Positions 44,107-52,047 of a stretch of 64,000 nt of DNA are shown here, in pieces. The translations under genes and the position numbers were made by a program. Numbering within the stretch: the stretch's first letter is position 1; each line of letters starts with the position of its first letter. Origin of the DNA: Biomaibacter acetigenes (lineage in GTDB: Bacteria; Bacillota; Thermosediminibacteria; Thermosediminibacterales; Tepidanaerobacteraceae); NCBI RefSeq assembly GCF_003691585.1, contig NZ_CP033169.1:62001-126000 (forward strand). The letters run 5' to 3'. The notes beneath the pieces were generated by a model. It was not told the DNA's origin. It saw only the letters and a program-made list of their open reading frames with translations, and searched no databases.

Positions 44107-44855
44107 TAATCTTTCTCCTCTTTCAAAAAATAAAGCCGCCTGGATTCCTTCCATTCCTCCAGGTCCGCGGGTTTTGGGGATATCATGATACTCTGGGTAT
44201 GAGGGCGTATGTTGCCGAAGAGTTTCAAATCCTTCTGGCGGTAAAACAGAAACTTGTTGTAATGCTCCTTTTCATTGGCCCAGCCATAATGCTTCAATCT
44301 TATGTCCGAATAATACGGTGCAAATCCCTCGCAGGGGCTTGGAAACCGGCCGCCGTGGATTTCCTTCCTGGGCCAGAAATAATTTATATCGGGTTTATAG
44401 CGAACCATGAAAGGCCAGAACTTGGCCCAGGGGTCCCAACCCCCATCCTTCCTATAATGGGTTTGTGACGCCCAGAAATCAAACACCCTGAAATATATGG
44501 CATCATAGTAATCCTGGTCGATTAAAAACCTCACTTCATCGATGATCCTGTCTTCCATAATCTCATCGGCATCGATGGCCGCAATCCATCCGGGATTTTC
44601 CTTAATCGTCAGGTTCCACAGCCTTGACCGGAGAGCCGATTCATCTTCGGCAAAAAGGGGACGCTCATTTTCATAAACAACAGCTTTTTCAAAACTTCGG
44701 GCAAGCTTTACGGTATCATCTTCTGAGCAGTCATCCAGGACCACGATTTTATCTACCCACTTTGAAAGGTGCTCCAGGACTTTTTCAAGATACCGCCCCG
44801 CCTCATTTCTTACAGGCATCATGGCTACTATGGTATTGTTGATCTTTTCTATCAT
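44106..44855 (-). CDS. Family 2 glycosyltransferase
   Basis: GT-A enzyme of 249 residues: NTIVAMMPVRNEAGRYLEKV, VVLDDCSEDDTVKLA and the metal-binding AAIDADEIMEDR. An aromatic C-terminal half (WDPWAKFWPFMVRYKP) is typical of spore-locus GT2 proteins. AAAAGGAGAGATACC precedes the ATG. It is first in the glycosyltransferase-SPOCS operon. Substrates unknown. Confidence 0.88.
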   Translation of the reverse strand: MIEKINNTIVAMMPVRNEAGRYLEKVLEHLSKWVDKIVVLDDCSEDDTVKLARSFEKAVVYENERPLFAEDESALRSRLWNLTIKENPGWIAAIDADEIMEDRIIDEVRFLIDQDYYDAIYFRVFDFWASQTHYRKDGGWDPWAKFWPFMVRYKPDINYFWPRKEIHGGRFPSPCEGFAPYYSDIRLKHYGWANEKEHYNKFLFYRQKDLKLFGNIRPHTQSIMISPKPADLEEWKESRRLYFLKEEKD

Positions 44856-44927
44856 GGTATCTCTCCTTTTAAATACCCCGGGCCTTGGGCCTGAGGATTT
44901 AGAATTAAGGATTTTTTATAACGGAAG

Positions 44928-44984
44928 GCAATAGCCAGGAAAACCGGGGAGCCAGACCCCTGGGTTTTCCCGCTATTACCTTTC
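44928..44984. terminator. Long hairpin between TasA-like and GT2 genes
   Basis: Imperfect stem of more than 20 bp (GGCAATAGC-CAGGAAAACC pairing with GGGTTTTCCCGCTATTACC). It may terminate the TasA-like transcript or process the operon RNA; the T-run is poor on the minus strand. Confidence 0.5.
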
Positions 44985-44990
44985 TTTTAT

Positions 44991-45443
44991 TTAGGATGTT
45001 GCTACAAACACGAAGTCCAGGGTCATATCTATATTTCCAACTACATTGCCGGCGGTGCTGGGCAAGTAGAAAGTAAAGGTCACATCCTCATTGCCGGTGG
45101 TCAATGCCAGGGCCTGACCGGGACTGTCGGGCCTGTCGATAAGGCCGCTGAGCTTGCCGGTATATATGCTGCCGCCGGGGCTTGCGGAAACGCTTACATT
45201 TAGATTGTCTGCGAGCAGAGCCGCATGGCTTGTAGTAGTTCCGGGGGATGCCTTCCAATCGGCGCTAACAAAATAATATTCATCCACATCGCCCGTATTG
45301 GAGACATTTATCACCGCCGTGGCACTGTCGCCGGGCAGCATTGCCGTGACGGAGAGCACACCGCTGGCAGGAGAAACTGCAATAGCCACATTGGCAGTTT
45401 GCAGGGTACTTCCGGTGGAACTGGCCGTATAGGTTAAAGCCAT
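44991..45443 (-). CDS. TasA/camelysin-like protein without signal peptide
   Basis: Beta-rich protein of 150 residues (MALTYTASSTGSTLQTANVA). The block MLPGDSATAVINVSNTGDVD resembles the TasA/CalY fibre-protein fold, where PGD precedes a strand with conserved N.G. Unlike those proteins it has no signal peptide, so export by the usual route is not expected; a spore-surface place after mother-cell lysis would fit. AGGAGGTGAGAGAG precedes the ATG at 45443; upstream in-frame codons lack a site. Family call is tentative. Confidence 0.6.
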   Translation of the reverse strand: MALTYTASSTGSTLQTANVAIAVSPASGVLSVTAMLPGDSATAVINVSNTGDVDEYYFVSADWKASPGTTTSHAALLADNLNVSVSASPGGSIYTGKLSGLIDRPDSPGQALALTTGNEDVTFTFYLPSTAGNVVGNIDMTLDFVFVATS

Positions 45444-45599
45444 ATCTCTCTCACCTCCTGTTAAATAATATTCTTGGTGAATTAATTTTGTTACTTTAGA
45501 CCTATCAAATAAGTTTTTTTTTAAAAGCACCTTTGAGGCTATATTGAAGTAAAATAATCTTAAAGGATTAAAAAATAAATTTAACAATGGGGTGATAAA

Positions 45600-46388
45600 G
45601 TGCGCGGTACATATATCGGAAACAATAAGATGCTGGTTCTGACCGTGTGGGGCGGCAGCCTGCTGGTGCCGTCGGAAGATTTGAGTATTGTTCCTGAACT
45701 TCTAATAAATGGTTCCATTGAGCTTCCGCTCACCAGATATATGATAAAAAACATAAAGAGAGAAAATATTGTATTTGATATCGGCGCAAATATCGGGTAT
45801 TTCACAGTTCTCGCTGGTAAACTGGTTGGCCCCGGGGGAAAAGTCATAGCCTTCGAACCCAATCCGTATTTGTACCGGTTCCTTTCTGATAATGTATCTT
45901 TAAACTGTCTTCACGACAGAGTGACCCTTAATCAGAAAGCGGTTTATTCTTCAAGCGCCAAAATAAATTTTTATATGGCCTTGAAGTTTATGGGCAATTC
46001 TTCGATTAATTGCCATGACCGGGAATATTTCAAGCGTTTTGAAGATGAAATCAAGGAAATTACAGTGGAAGCCGAACCCCTTGATATTTACCTGAAAAGT
46101 TTCGACCACATAGACCTGGTCAAAATGGATATTGAAGGTGGAGAATACCAGGCTTTTCTGGGCATGAAAGGCTTGATGGAACAAAAAGTTGTAAAAACCG
46201 TGGTTTTTGAGCTAAATAAAATGATGCTGAAAGATGACAGGGAGCCCTTTATTCAGAATCTAAAGCAAATGGAAACTATATTCAACAGGAGTTTTTTTAA
46301 ATTATCCGATGAAGGGGACTTAGTTCCTATCAGTGTCAATGATCTGGCGGCAATGGATTTTTGTGCTGATATTGTGCTTAAATGTTGA
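45600..46388 (+). CDS. FkbM-family methyltransferase
   Basis: SAM-dependent methyltransferase of 262 residues. The SAM loop is NIVFDIGANIGYFTVLAGKL, with GGKVIAFEPNPYLYRFL and the FkbM block IDLVKMDIEGGEYQAFLGM. GTG 45600 follows GGGGTGATAAA. FkbM enzymes often O-methylate sugars, consistent with the glycosyltransferases across the divergent gap. Confidence 0.88.
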   Translation: MRGTYIGNNKMLVLTVWGGSLLVPSEDLSIVPELLINGSIELPLTRYMIKNIKRENIVFDIGANIGYFTVLAGKLVGPGGKVIAFEPNPYLYRFLSDNVSLNCLHDRVTLNQKAVYSSSAKINFYMALKFMGNSSINCHDREYFKRFEDEIKEITVEAEPLDIYLKSFDHIDLVKMDIEGGEYQAFLGMKGLMEQKVVKTVVFELNKMMLKDDREPFIQNLKQMETIFNRSFFKLSDEGDLVPISVNDLAAMDFCADIVLKC

Positions 46389-46479
46389 TACCTCATTTTT
46401 TTCGATAAAAAGTAATTTTATGCCCTTCCTTCATAAAAAAATTTTTCATCTCATAAAGTTATATGGGGAGGGGCATGAA

Positions 46480-48573
46480 ATGGAGAATTTCAGGGTGGAG
46501 GAAATCGTGTGGGGAAAGGTTTATTCCAGGGATGTGCATTTTGATATAAAGTTGAAACCATTGCCCGCCGGAATAGACGACATAGTCACAAAAGTCGTGA
46601 ATATCCGCAAAAATATAAATGAAAACGCCCTGGTAATATGGGTAACTCTTCAAATTGATATATATTTTCTGGACAAAAAGGGTGCCCTCCATTGTTTCAG
46701 CGAAGAAAAGCCTTTAAGATATGTCTTTTTCCCGGAAAAGATCATTGAAAACATGGAAATATGTGTTGCGTGTTCGGCGAAGCCAAAGGAATCTTATCTT
46801 TCGGGCGAGACGCTCTCCATGGCTTTTTTACTGCAATTTAATATTAAAGCGGTGGTGGAAAGGTCCGATGTAGCCCCCGAGATGCTGAATGTAATGACGG
46901 AAAAGATAGTGACTTTCCGCACCGTAGAAGAACAGGTAAAACCCGGAATCGCCAGAGGCTTTTTTGAGTGTCCCGGCTGCACCGCCATTATTGCTGTAAA
47001 ACCATATATCGCCGGGGTTCAGGCCCGGATTTTAAAAGGGATGGTGGTGGTGGAAGGTCAAATTGCGGTGGATATATTTTACCAGGGGAGTTCGGGAGTG
47101 GAGAGACACGGCCAGATTGAACTTCCCCTTGAAGATGTGGTCGCCTGTTCCGAAGCTCTGCCGGAACAGCAGGCCCGTCTTTCTGTCTTTTTTCATGATG
47201 TATATTGCCGGCCTTCCCGAAAATCCGGGTGCTATGATGTGATTATAGGTTTTGAGCTCAAGGTGAAGGTGGTGGAAAGGGTGGAAAACCGTGTGGTGAC
47301 GGACTTTGACCGGGAAGGATTTAAGGTTGTAAAGGAAGACCTTTTGCTCAAGCAGGTCATCGATGAGGGCCAGTTTTCCTTTTTAAGACAGCAGAATTTT
47401 AAAATTTCGCCCCCGGCCGGAAAAAAAATAGATTTATACGGCAGGGTTCAAAAACTTTGCTGGGAGGTTGATGGAGAATCTCTGGTAGTTAATGGTACCA
47501 TTGGATTTGAGCTTTTTTATCTTGATGAAAGCTTCCGTGAGATTTACAACTTTCTTGAAATGGAATTTTCCGAAAACCATAGTTTGGGCAAAGTGGAATC
47601 CGGAACGGAGTTTGATGTACAGGCAAAAATACTTCATTTAATAACAGCCGAATGTTCCGGCGAAGGAGTTCTGATAGAGGCTCTGGTGGAAATAAAATAT
47701 ACCGGCTTCGTAAGGCAACATACCCTGGCCGTTACCGATATAACACCGCGGGAGGGAATAGAAAGGCAGCTCTTCCAGGTGGATAAAATTCTGGAAACCA
47801 GGACTTTTGATCTGGTGGAAAATATTGAAATACCCCTCGAATATCCTGCATTATATATAGAAGACATTAAAGGAGAAATACAAAATCTCGATGTGACGGT
47901 GCTGGACCACAGGTTTTTGATTTGCGGCGAGCTTGATATACATATGTACTATGCGGACCCCGGGGGAATTGTCCGCTGTGTAAAAACCGTTTCGCCTTTC
48001 GGGGTTCTGGGAGAAATATCCGGCGGGACAAAAGACATGCAGGTCAGGGTCCTTTCCAGGGCTGAAAGAGTTTCGGAAAAAATATCCGGTCCCTCCCTGG
48101 TGGAGATTATGTTCAACCTGAACTTTAATGCAGAAGCTACCCGCCAGGAGGACCTGTATCTTGTAACCGGAACTTCTGATCGTTCTTCAGGCGTTTACCA
48201 GAGGGTATCCACCGATGAAAAAGTTATGGAGATATCTCATATCATGCCTCTTTCATCCCCTGCCATTTTTATAAAGGAAGTGAACATAAACGTAGAAAAA
48301 TCATGGCTGGAAGAGGATTCCTCCGGCCTGTGGGCGGCGGGCAGCATTCGAATAAACGCCATTTATACCGGCAGGGACAACCTTGTGTACCAGGCCTTTG
48401 ACGAATCCGCCTTCAGGTTTTATATAGGCGCCGGCAGAAACCTTGATGGGAGCCGCATGGAATTTACGGCAAAACCCAGGAAAATTCTGCTGAACGCCGG
48501 TGGGGAGATGATGGAGGGGGAATATGAGGTGCGTATAAAAGCCTGCTATATTGAGGTGAAAGCAACACCATGA
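46480..48573 (+). CDS. Large SPOCS (DUF3794) protein
   Basis: Protein of 697 residues made of about five diverged SPOCS units. Repeated features include ARILKGMVVVEGQIAVDIFY, LVVNGTIGFELFYLDE and RFLICGELDIHMYYADPGG, each followed by a short acidic turn. There is no signal peptide, membrane helix or LysM. ATG 46480 follows GGGGAGGGGC; the frame is open 49 codons further into the FkbM gene without a ribosome site. It is unusually divergent from the other SPOCS genes here, which share KVIIQG-type sequences. Confidence 0.82.
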   Translation: MENFRVEEIVWGKVYSRDVHFDIKLKPLPAGIDDIVTKVVNIRKNINENALVIWVTLQIDIYFLDKKGALHCFSEEKPLRYVFFPEKIIENMEICVACSAKPKESYLSGETLSMAFLLQFNIKAVVERSDVAPEMLNVMTEKIVTFRTVEEQVKPGIARGFFECPGCTAIIAVKPYIAGVQARILKGMVVVEGQIAVDIFYQGSSGVERHGQIELPLEDVVACSEALPEQQARLSVFFHDVYCRPSRKSGCYDVIIGFELKVKVVERVENRVVTDFDREGFKVVKEDLLLKQVIDEGQFSFLRQQNFKISPPAGKKIDLYGRVQKLCWEVDGESLVVNGTIGFELFYLDESFREIYNFLEMEFSENHSLGKVESGTEFDVQAKILHLITAECSGEGVLIEALVEIKYTGFVRQHTLAVTDITPREGIERQLFQVDKILETRTFDLVENIEIPLEYPALYIEDIKGEIQNLDVTVLDHRFLICGELDIHMYYADPGGIVRCVKTVSPFGVLGEISGGTKDMQVRVLSRAERVSEKISGPSLVEIMFNLNFNAEATRQEDLYLVTGTSDRSSGVYQRVSTDEKVMEISHIMPLSSPAIFIKEVNINVEKSWLEEDSSGLWAAGSIRINAIYTGRDNLVYQAFDESAFRFYIGAGRNLDGSRMEFTAKPRKILLNAGGEMMEGEYEVRIKACYIEVKATP

Positions 48574-48627
48574 ATAGATGTTCGTCTTTATAGCAGGTAA
48601 AAAATCAAAGGGAAGAAGGTGAGTATG

Positions 48628-49137
48628 ATGGAGGATATATCCGTAAAGATAGTAGATTTTTTCAGGGAGTTTTCCCATATAGATGTGGAGGTGCTTGATA
48701 TAAAGCAGGAGTCCGATGGCTACAGAGCTCTGTGCCGGCTGTCTGATGGAGAATATCAGGTCATCCTGGACAACGAGTTTTCAGTAAAGGCTTATTACCG
48801 TAAAAAGCTATATAAAGATAACCGCCTTGGCGGAGTAGACAAATTGTCTTCAATACCGCAAGCTGTGAGCATCACACAATTTCAACAGAATCCGGAAACC
48901 ACTGGCATTTGTGAAGCTGCCGACGGTCAGGATGCCGCCGTGAATGTCAGAGCGATAAAAAAACCCCAGCTTTCAAACAGCGAAAAAGCCGTGGCCATCA
49001 TGATAAAAAAACAGCCTGGCATTACAAGTTTTGACATAAGCCGGGAAATGAATCTGAAATTTAAAATACTGTCACCCATTCTAAAGAAACTCTTAAGCGA
49101 AGGCATTATAAAAAAAGAGAGGGAAAAATTTTACTGA
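48628..49137 (+). CDS. Unknown protein with C-terminal winged helix
   Basis: Protein of about 169 residues. The N-terminal 60 residues form an alpha/beta domain (IVDFFREFSHIDVEVLDIKQ). After a variable linker, residues about 115-169 look like a winged helix (NSEKAVAIMIKKQPGITSFD, then SREMNLKFKILSPILKKLL). It may be a DNA-binding regulator of the SPOCS locus. AGAAGG precedes ATG 48628; ATG 48625 is also possible. Confidence 0.65.
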   Translation: MEDISVKIVDFFREFSHIDVEVLDIKQESDGYRALCRLSDGEYQVILDNEFSVKAYYRKKLYKDNRLGGVDKLSSIPQAVSITQFQQNPETTGICEAADGQDAAVNVRAIKKPQLSNSEKAVAIMIKKQPGITSFDISREMNLKFKILSPILKKLLSEGIIKKEREKFY

Positions 49138-49160
49138 GGCTAAATAGCCTCTTTTTTTGT
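49135..49160 (+). terminator. Terminator after the winged-helix gene
   Basis: Stem GAGGCTA / TAGCCTC followed by seven T. Confidence 0.88.
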
Positions 49161-49275
49161 AACCATCTTTATGTTGCTCACATATTATAGAATTAAGCAA
49201 ACTGAGATTTCACCATAAACGATCTGTTCTTTTATACAACTGGAAACGTCCTCGGGAAAGCAAAGGGGGGATTTC

Positions 49276-50931
49276 ATGCCGGTATGGGTTTATGCTGCAA
49301 CATTGGTGCTAGTTGTGGTGATTTGCTATTTTTTATTAAAGAAGTTTTTTTCAAACACGGCGTTACCAGCAACAACCGGGGAAGGACAAGAATTAAAAAT
49401 ACAGGAAATTGACTATAAAACAACAAATCCTGAGGAAGAAGCGGAAGAGATTTATACATCATTTAACCCCACTGATGGAGAAGCGGAAGAGATTTATACA
49501 TCATTTAACCCCACTGATGGAGAAGCGGAAGAGATTCATACATCATTTAACCCAACTGATGAAAAACCGGGGTTAGAAGATAACCCTGAGGATTTAATAA
49601 AAGAAATTGTTTTTCCACAAAAGGAGGGAAAACAAAAATCTCAGGATTATTTATATCAAAACCAAAAAGGAGGTACAAAAATGGACCCAGAAATTAAAGT
49701 CCCTGTACTCATAGGGGAAGGCACCATCCAGAAGATGGTAGAATCTACTGTGACCCTGGCGAGTCCCGCTGAAAAAATCCGGGAAATCAGGGCAATGGTG
49801 GAAAATTTAAGAACTGACGTGATACCCGGTAAAGTTATCATTCAGGGAACGCTCCACAAGCAGATCTTTTACGTGGGGGAAGACACGGTGATACATCACC
49901 AGACTGAACTAATCCCCATAAGCTATTTTCTGGATATCACGGGAGCAGCACCGGGTATGGATGTTACCGTGACGTCTGCGGTTGAGCATGTCACCTATAA
50001 CCTTTTAAACCCCACAACACTGCATCAAAAAGTTATTCAGGCATTCAGCGCCGTGGTAACCCAGACCCAGATTCTCAATGTGGTGGCCGGAATCGGCACT
50101 CCGCTTTATTATGTGCCCCAGGTCATGGGGACCGGCTCCCAGCAGCTTATAGCAGAAACTACAGTGACCCTTGCCAATGCCGCTCAGAAAGTTGATGAAA
50201 TCACCGCAGTAGTCAGGGATATTACGACGGATGTAATAACCGACAAGGTTATAATCCAGGGAATACTGCACAAGCAAATCTTTTATGTGGGCGTAGATAA
50301 TGTGGAATACCACCAGGCGGAAGACGTGCCCTTCAGCCTTTTTGTCGATGTGACAGGGGCCGGGCCTGGGATGAATGTTCAGGTCCATCCGACCATCGAA
50401 GCTATCAACTATACCCTGGAAAATGAAACTACTTTGCTTCAAAAAGTGGTAATAATGTTTGAAGTGGTGGTAACCCAGAATGTCCAGATAAATCTTGTGG
50501 AAGGAACCGGTCCTGTGGTTGTGGTGCCGGAAGTGGCCGGAGAGGCCACCGGTCAAACCCTTCTGCAGGATATTGTGACCATGGAAAGGCCTACACAGAA
50601 GATAAGGAACATTGACGCCAGCGTAACATCCATTACAGGCAATGTTATTGCCAATAAGGTAATTATCCAGGGCACAGTTCATAAACAGATATTCTATATC
50701 GGCACCGATAACATCGAATATGAACAGAGCGAGGATGTAGATTTCAGCTTCTTTGTAGATGTGACGGGTGCGGTTCCTGGAATGAGCGTGGTTCTTGTCC
50801 CCACCATTGAAAGCGTGATTCCGGAACTTCTGTCGGAAACGCAGATGCTGGAGAAAGTGGTGCTGCAGGTCCTGGCTAAAGTAACGACAACTGTAAGGCT
50901 TGCCGTTACGCAGGTACAATTGCCGGTTTAA
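49276..50931 (+). CDS. Membrane helix-acidic tail module fused in frame to three SPOCS units
   Basis: The ORF encodes 551 residues. Residues 1-26 are a membrane helix (VYAATLVLVVVICYFLLKKF), and residues about 56-97 are three copies of a 14-residue repeat (EAEEIYTSFNPTDG). At 49681 an internal ATG has a perfect ribosome site (AAAGGAGGTACAAAA) and starts MDPEIKVPVLIGEG, a normal SPOCS gene with three KVIIQGxLHKQIFYVG units. Translation could therefore give both a 551-residue fusion and a 416-residue SPOCS protein. In the related locus at 37411-39465 the two parts are separate genes. Loss of a stop codon between them is the simplest origin. Confidence 0.85.
   Translation: MPVWVYAATLVLVVVICYFLLKKFFSNTALPATTGEGQELKIQEIDYKTTNPEEEAEEIYTSFNPTDGEAEEIYTSFNPTDGEAEEIHTSFNPTDEKPGLEDNPEDLIKEIVFPQKEGKQKSQDYLYQNQKGGTKMDPEIKVPVLIGEGTIQKMVESTVTLASPAEKIREIRAMVENLRTDVIPGKVIIQGTLHKQIFYVGEDTVIHHQTELIPISYFLDITGAAPGMDVTVTSAVEHVTYNLLNPTTLHQKVIQAFSAVVTQTQILNVVAGIGTPLYYVPQVMGTGSQQLIAETTVTLANAAQKVDEITAVVRDITTDVITDKVIIQGILHKQIFYVGVDNVEYHQAEDVPFSLFVDVTGAGPGMNVQVHPTIEAINYTLENETTLLQKVVIMFEVVVTQNVQINLVEGTGPVVVVPEVAGEATGQTLLQDIVTMERPTQKIRNIDASVTSITGNVIANKVIIQGTVHKQIFYIGTDNIEYEQSEDVDFSFFVDVTGAVPGMSVVLVPTIESVIPELLSETQMLEKVVLQVLAKVTTTVRLAVTQVQLPV
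49441..49566 (+). repeat. Three 42-bp tandem repeats in the SPOCS fusion gene
   Basis: Units at 49441-49482, 49483-49524 and 49525-49566, starting GCGGAAGAGATTTATACATC. The first two are identical; the third has a few changes. They encode EAEEIYTSFNPTDG-type units. Copy number may vary. Confidence 0.92.
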
Positions 50932-50949
50932 AATTAAAAAATAAAACTA

Positions 50950-50977
50950 ATCCCGCTTACCGCGGGATTTTTGTTTT
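50950..50977 (+). terminator. Terminator after the SPOCS fusion gene
   Basis: Stem AATCCCGC / CGCGGGATT with T-run, nearly the same sequence as the terminator at 39472. Confidence 0.85.
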
Positions 50978-51016
50978 GAAAAAAAGTGGTAATAATACAT
51001 ATCGAGGTGATCTTTT

Positions 51017-51832
51017 TTGGGCGAAAAAGTAAGAGGGCATCTCATGATCATAGGAGGAGCCGAAGATAAAGAAAGGAAATGCGACATACTTAAAAAGGTG
51101 GTGGAGCTTTCGGGGGGGGAAAAGGCCAGCATAACCATAATTACCGCAGCTGCCCAGAATCCCCGGGAGGTGGGGCAAAGTTATATAAAAATCTTTGAAA
51201 AGCTCGGAGTCCGGGATGCTGTGGCTCTCAACATAGAAACCCGAAAGGAGGCATGCCGGGGAGAAATAATTGACAGGATTGCCAGCTCCACCGGCATTTT
51301 TTTTACGGGAGGAGACCAGCTCCGCATCACCAGTCTACTGGGAGGAAGCCCGGTATACCATGCGCTGCATGCGGCCTATAACAACGGGGTGCTCATTGCG
51401 GGCACCAGTGCCGGAGCATCGGCCATGAGCGATATAATGCTCATCGGTGGCGACGGGGACCAGGCCCCTAAAGGCAATGCCATCAGCATGGCGCCGGGGA
51501 TGGGTCTGCTGGAGGAAGTTGTCATAGACCAGCACTTCGCCCAGCGGGGCCGTATAGGGAGGTTGCTCCTGGCGGTGGCTCAGAATCCCTATGTGCTGGG
51601 GGTGGGCATCGATGAAGACACGGCCGTACTGGTGAATCCCGATGCCACTTTCACCGTGGTAGGGTCCCAGACGGTGACGGTGGTGGATGGCAGTGATATA
51701 GAATACACCAATGTGTCGGAACTCTCCCCCGGCGAACCGTTAAACCTGTTTGGCGCCAGGATTCATGTGCTTTCCTCCGGCGCCGGCTTTAACCTGAAGA
51801 CGCGACAACCTTTTTCGAAGTTCGAGGTTTGA
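51017..51832 (+). CDS. cphB: Cyanophycinase
   Basis: Serine-type exopeptidase of 271 residues that splits cyanophycin into Asp-Arg dipeptides. It shows LMIIGGAEDKERKCD, GIFFTGGDQLRITSLLGG and the nucleophile in AGTSAGASAMSD, with the acid/base block VVIDQHFAQRGRIGRL. TTG 51017 follows GAGGTGA. The last codons (FSKFEV) are formed by a TTCGAAG-type repeat that has entered the 3' end. cphA follows after a short repeat-rich gap. Confidence 0.95.
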   Translation: MGEKVRGHLMIIGGAEDKERKCDILKKVVELSGGEKASITIITAAAQNPREVGQSYIKIFEKLGVRDAVALNIETRKEACRGEIIDRIASSTGIFFTGGDQLRITSLLGGSPVYHALHAAYNNGVLIAGTSAGASAMSDIMLIGGDGDQAPKGNAISMAPGMGLLEEVVIDQHFAQRGRIGRLLLAVAQNPYVLGVGIDEDTAVLVNPDATFTVVGSQTVTVVDGSDIEYTNVSELSPGEPLNLFGARIHVLSSGAGFNLKTRQPFSKFEV

Positions 51833-51866
51833 GGTTCGAAGTTCGAAAACTGACGCTCGAGGTTTG
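51805..51866. repeat. Degenerate TTCGAAG repeat, site 3
   Basis: Tandem units such as TTCGAAGTTCGAGGTTTGAGG covering the 3' end of cphB and the bases after it. It matches the tract at 31396-31430. Confidence 0.65.
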
Positions 51867-51897
51867 ACCAGGGGCATGAAACCAGCGGCTTCTCGAA

Positions 51898-51970
51898 GGG
51901 GTGGGCAACACTAAAGAAAACTGTAGAGTGAGATAACAACAAGTCGAACGGAAAGTTTAGGGTGTTGCCC
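51898..51970. mobile_element. Short MITE-like element with a dispersed 37-bp arm
   Basis: About 73 bp with imperfect terminal inverted repeats (GGGGTGGGCAACACTAAA ... TTTAGGGTGTTGCCCC). Its right part, starting AACAACAAGTCGAACGGAAA at 51934, recurs in reverse orientation at 60796-60833 with one mismatch. No transposase is encoded. Confidence 0.6.
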
Positions 51971-52047
51971 CAACTTCATGTATAGGCGAAGTGGAAATGG
52001 ATAGCATATTAAGGAAGGAATCAGGAAGGTATTTTACAAGGAGGAAT

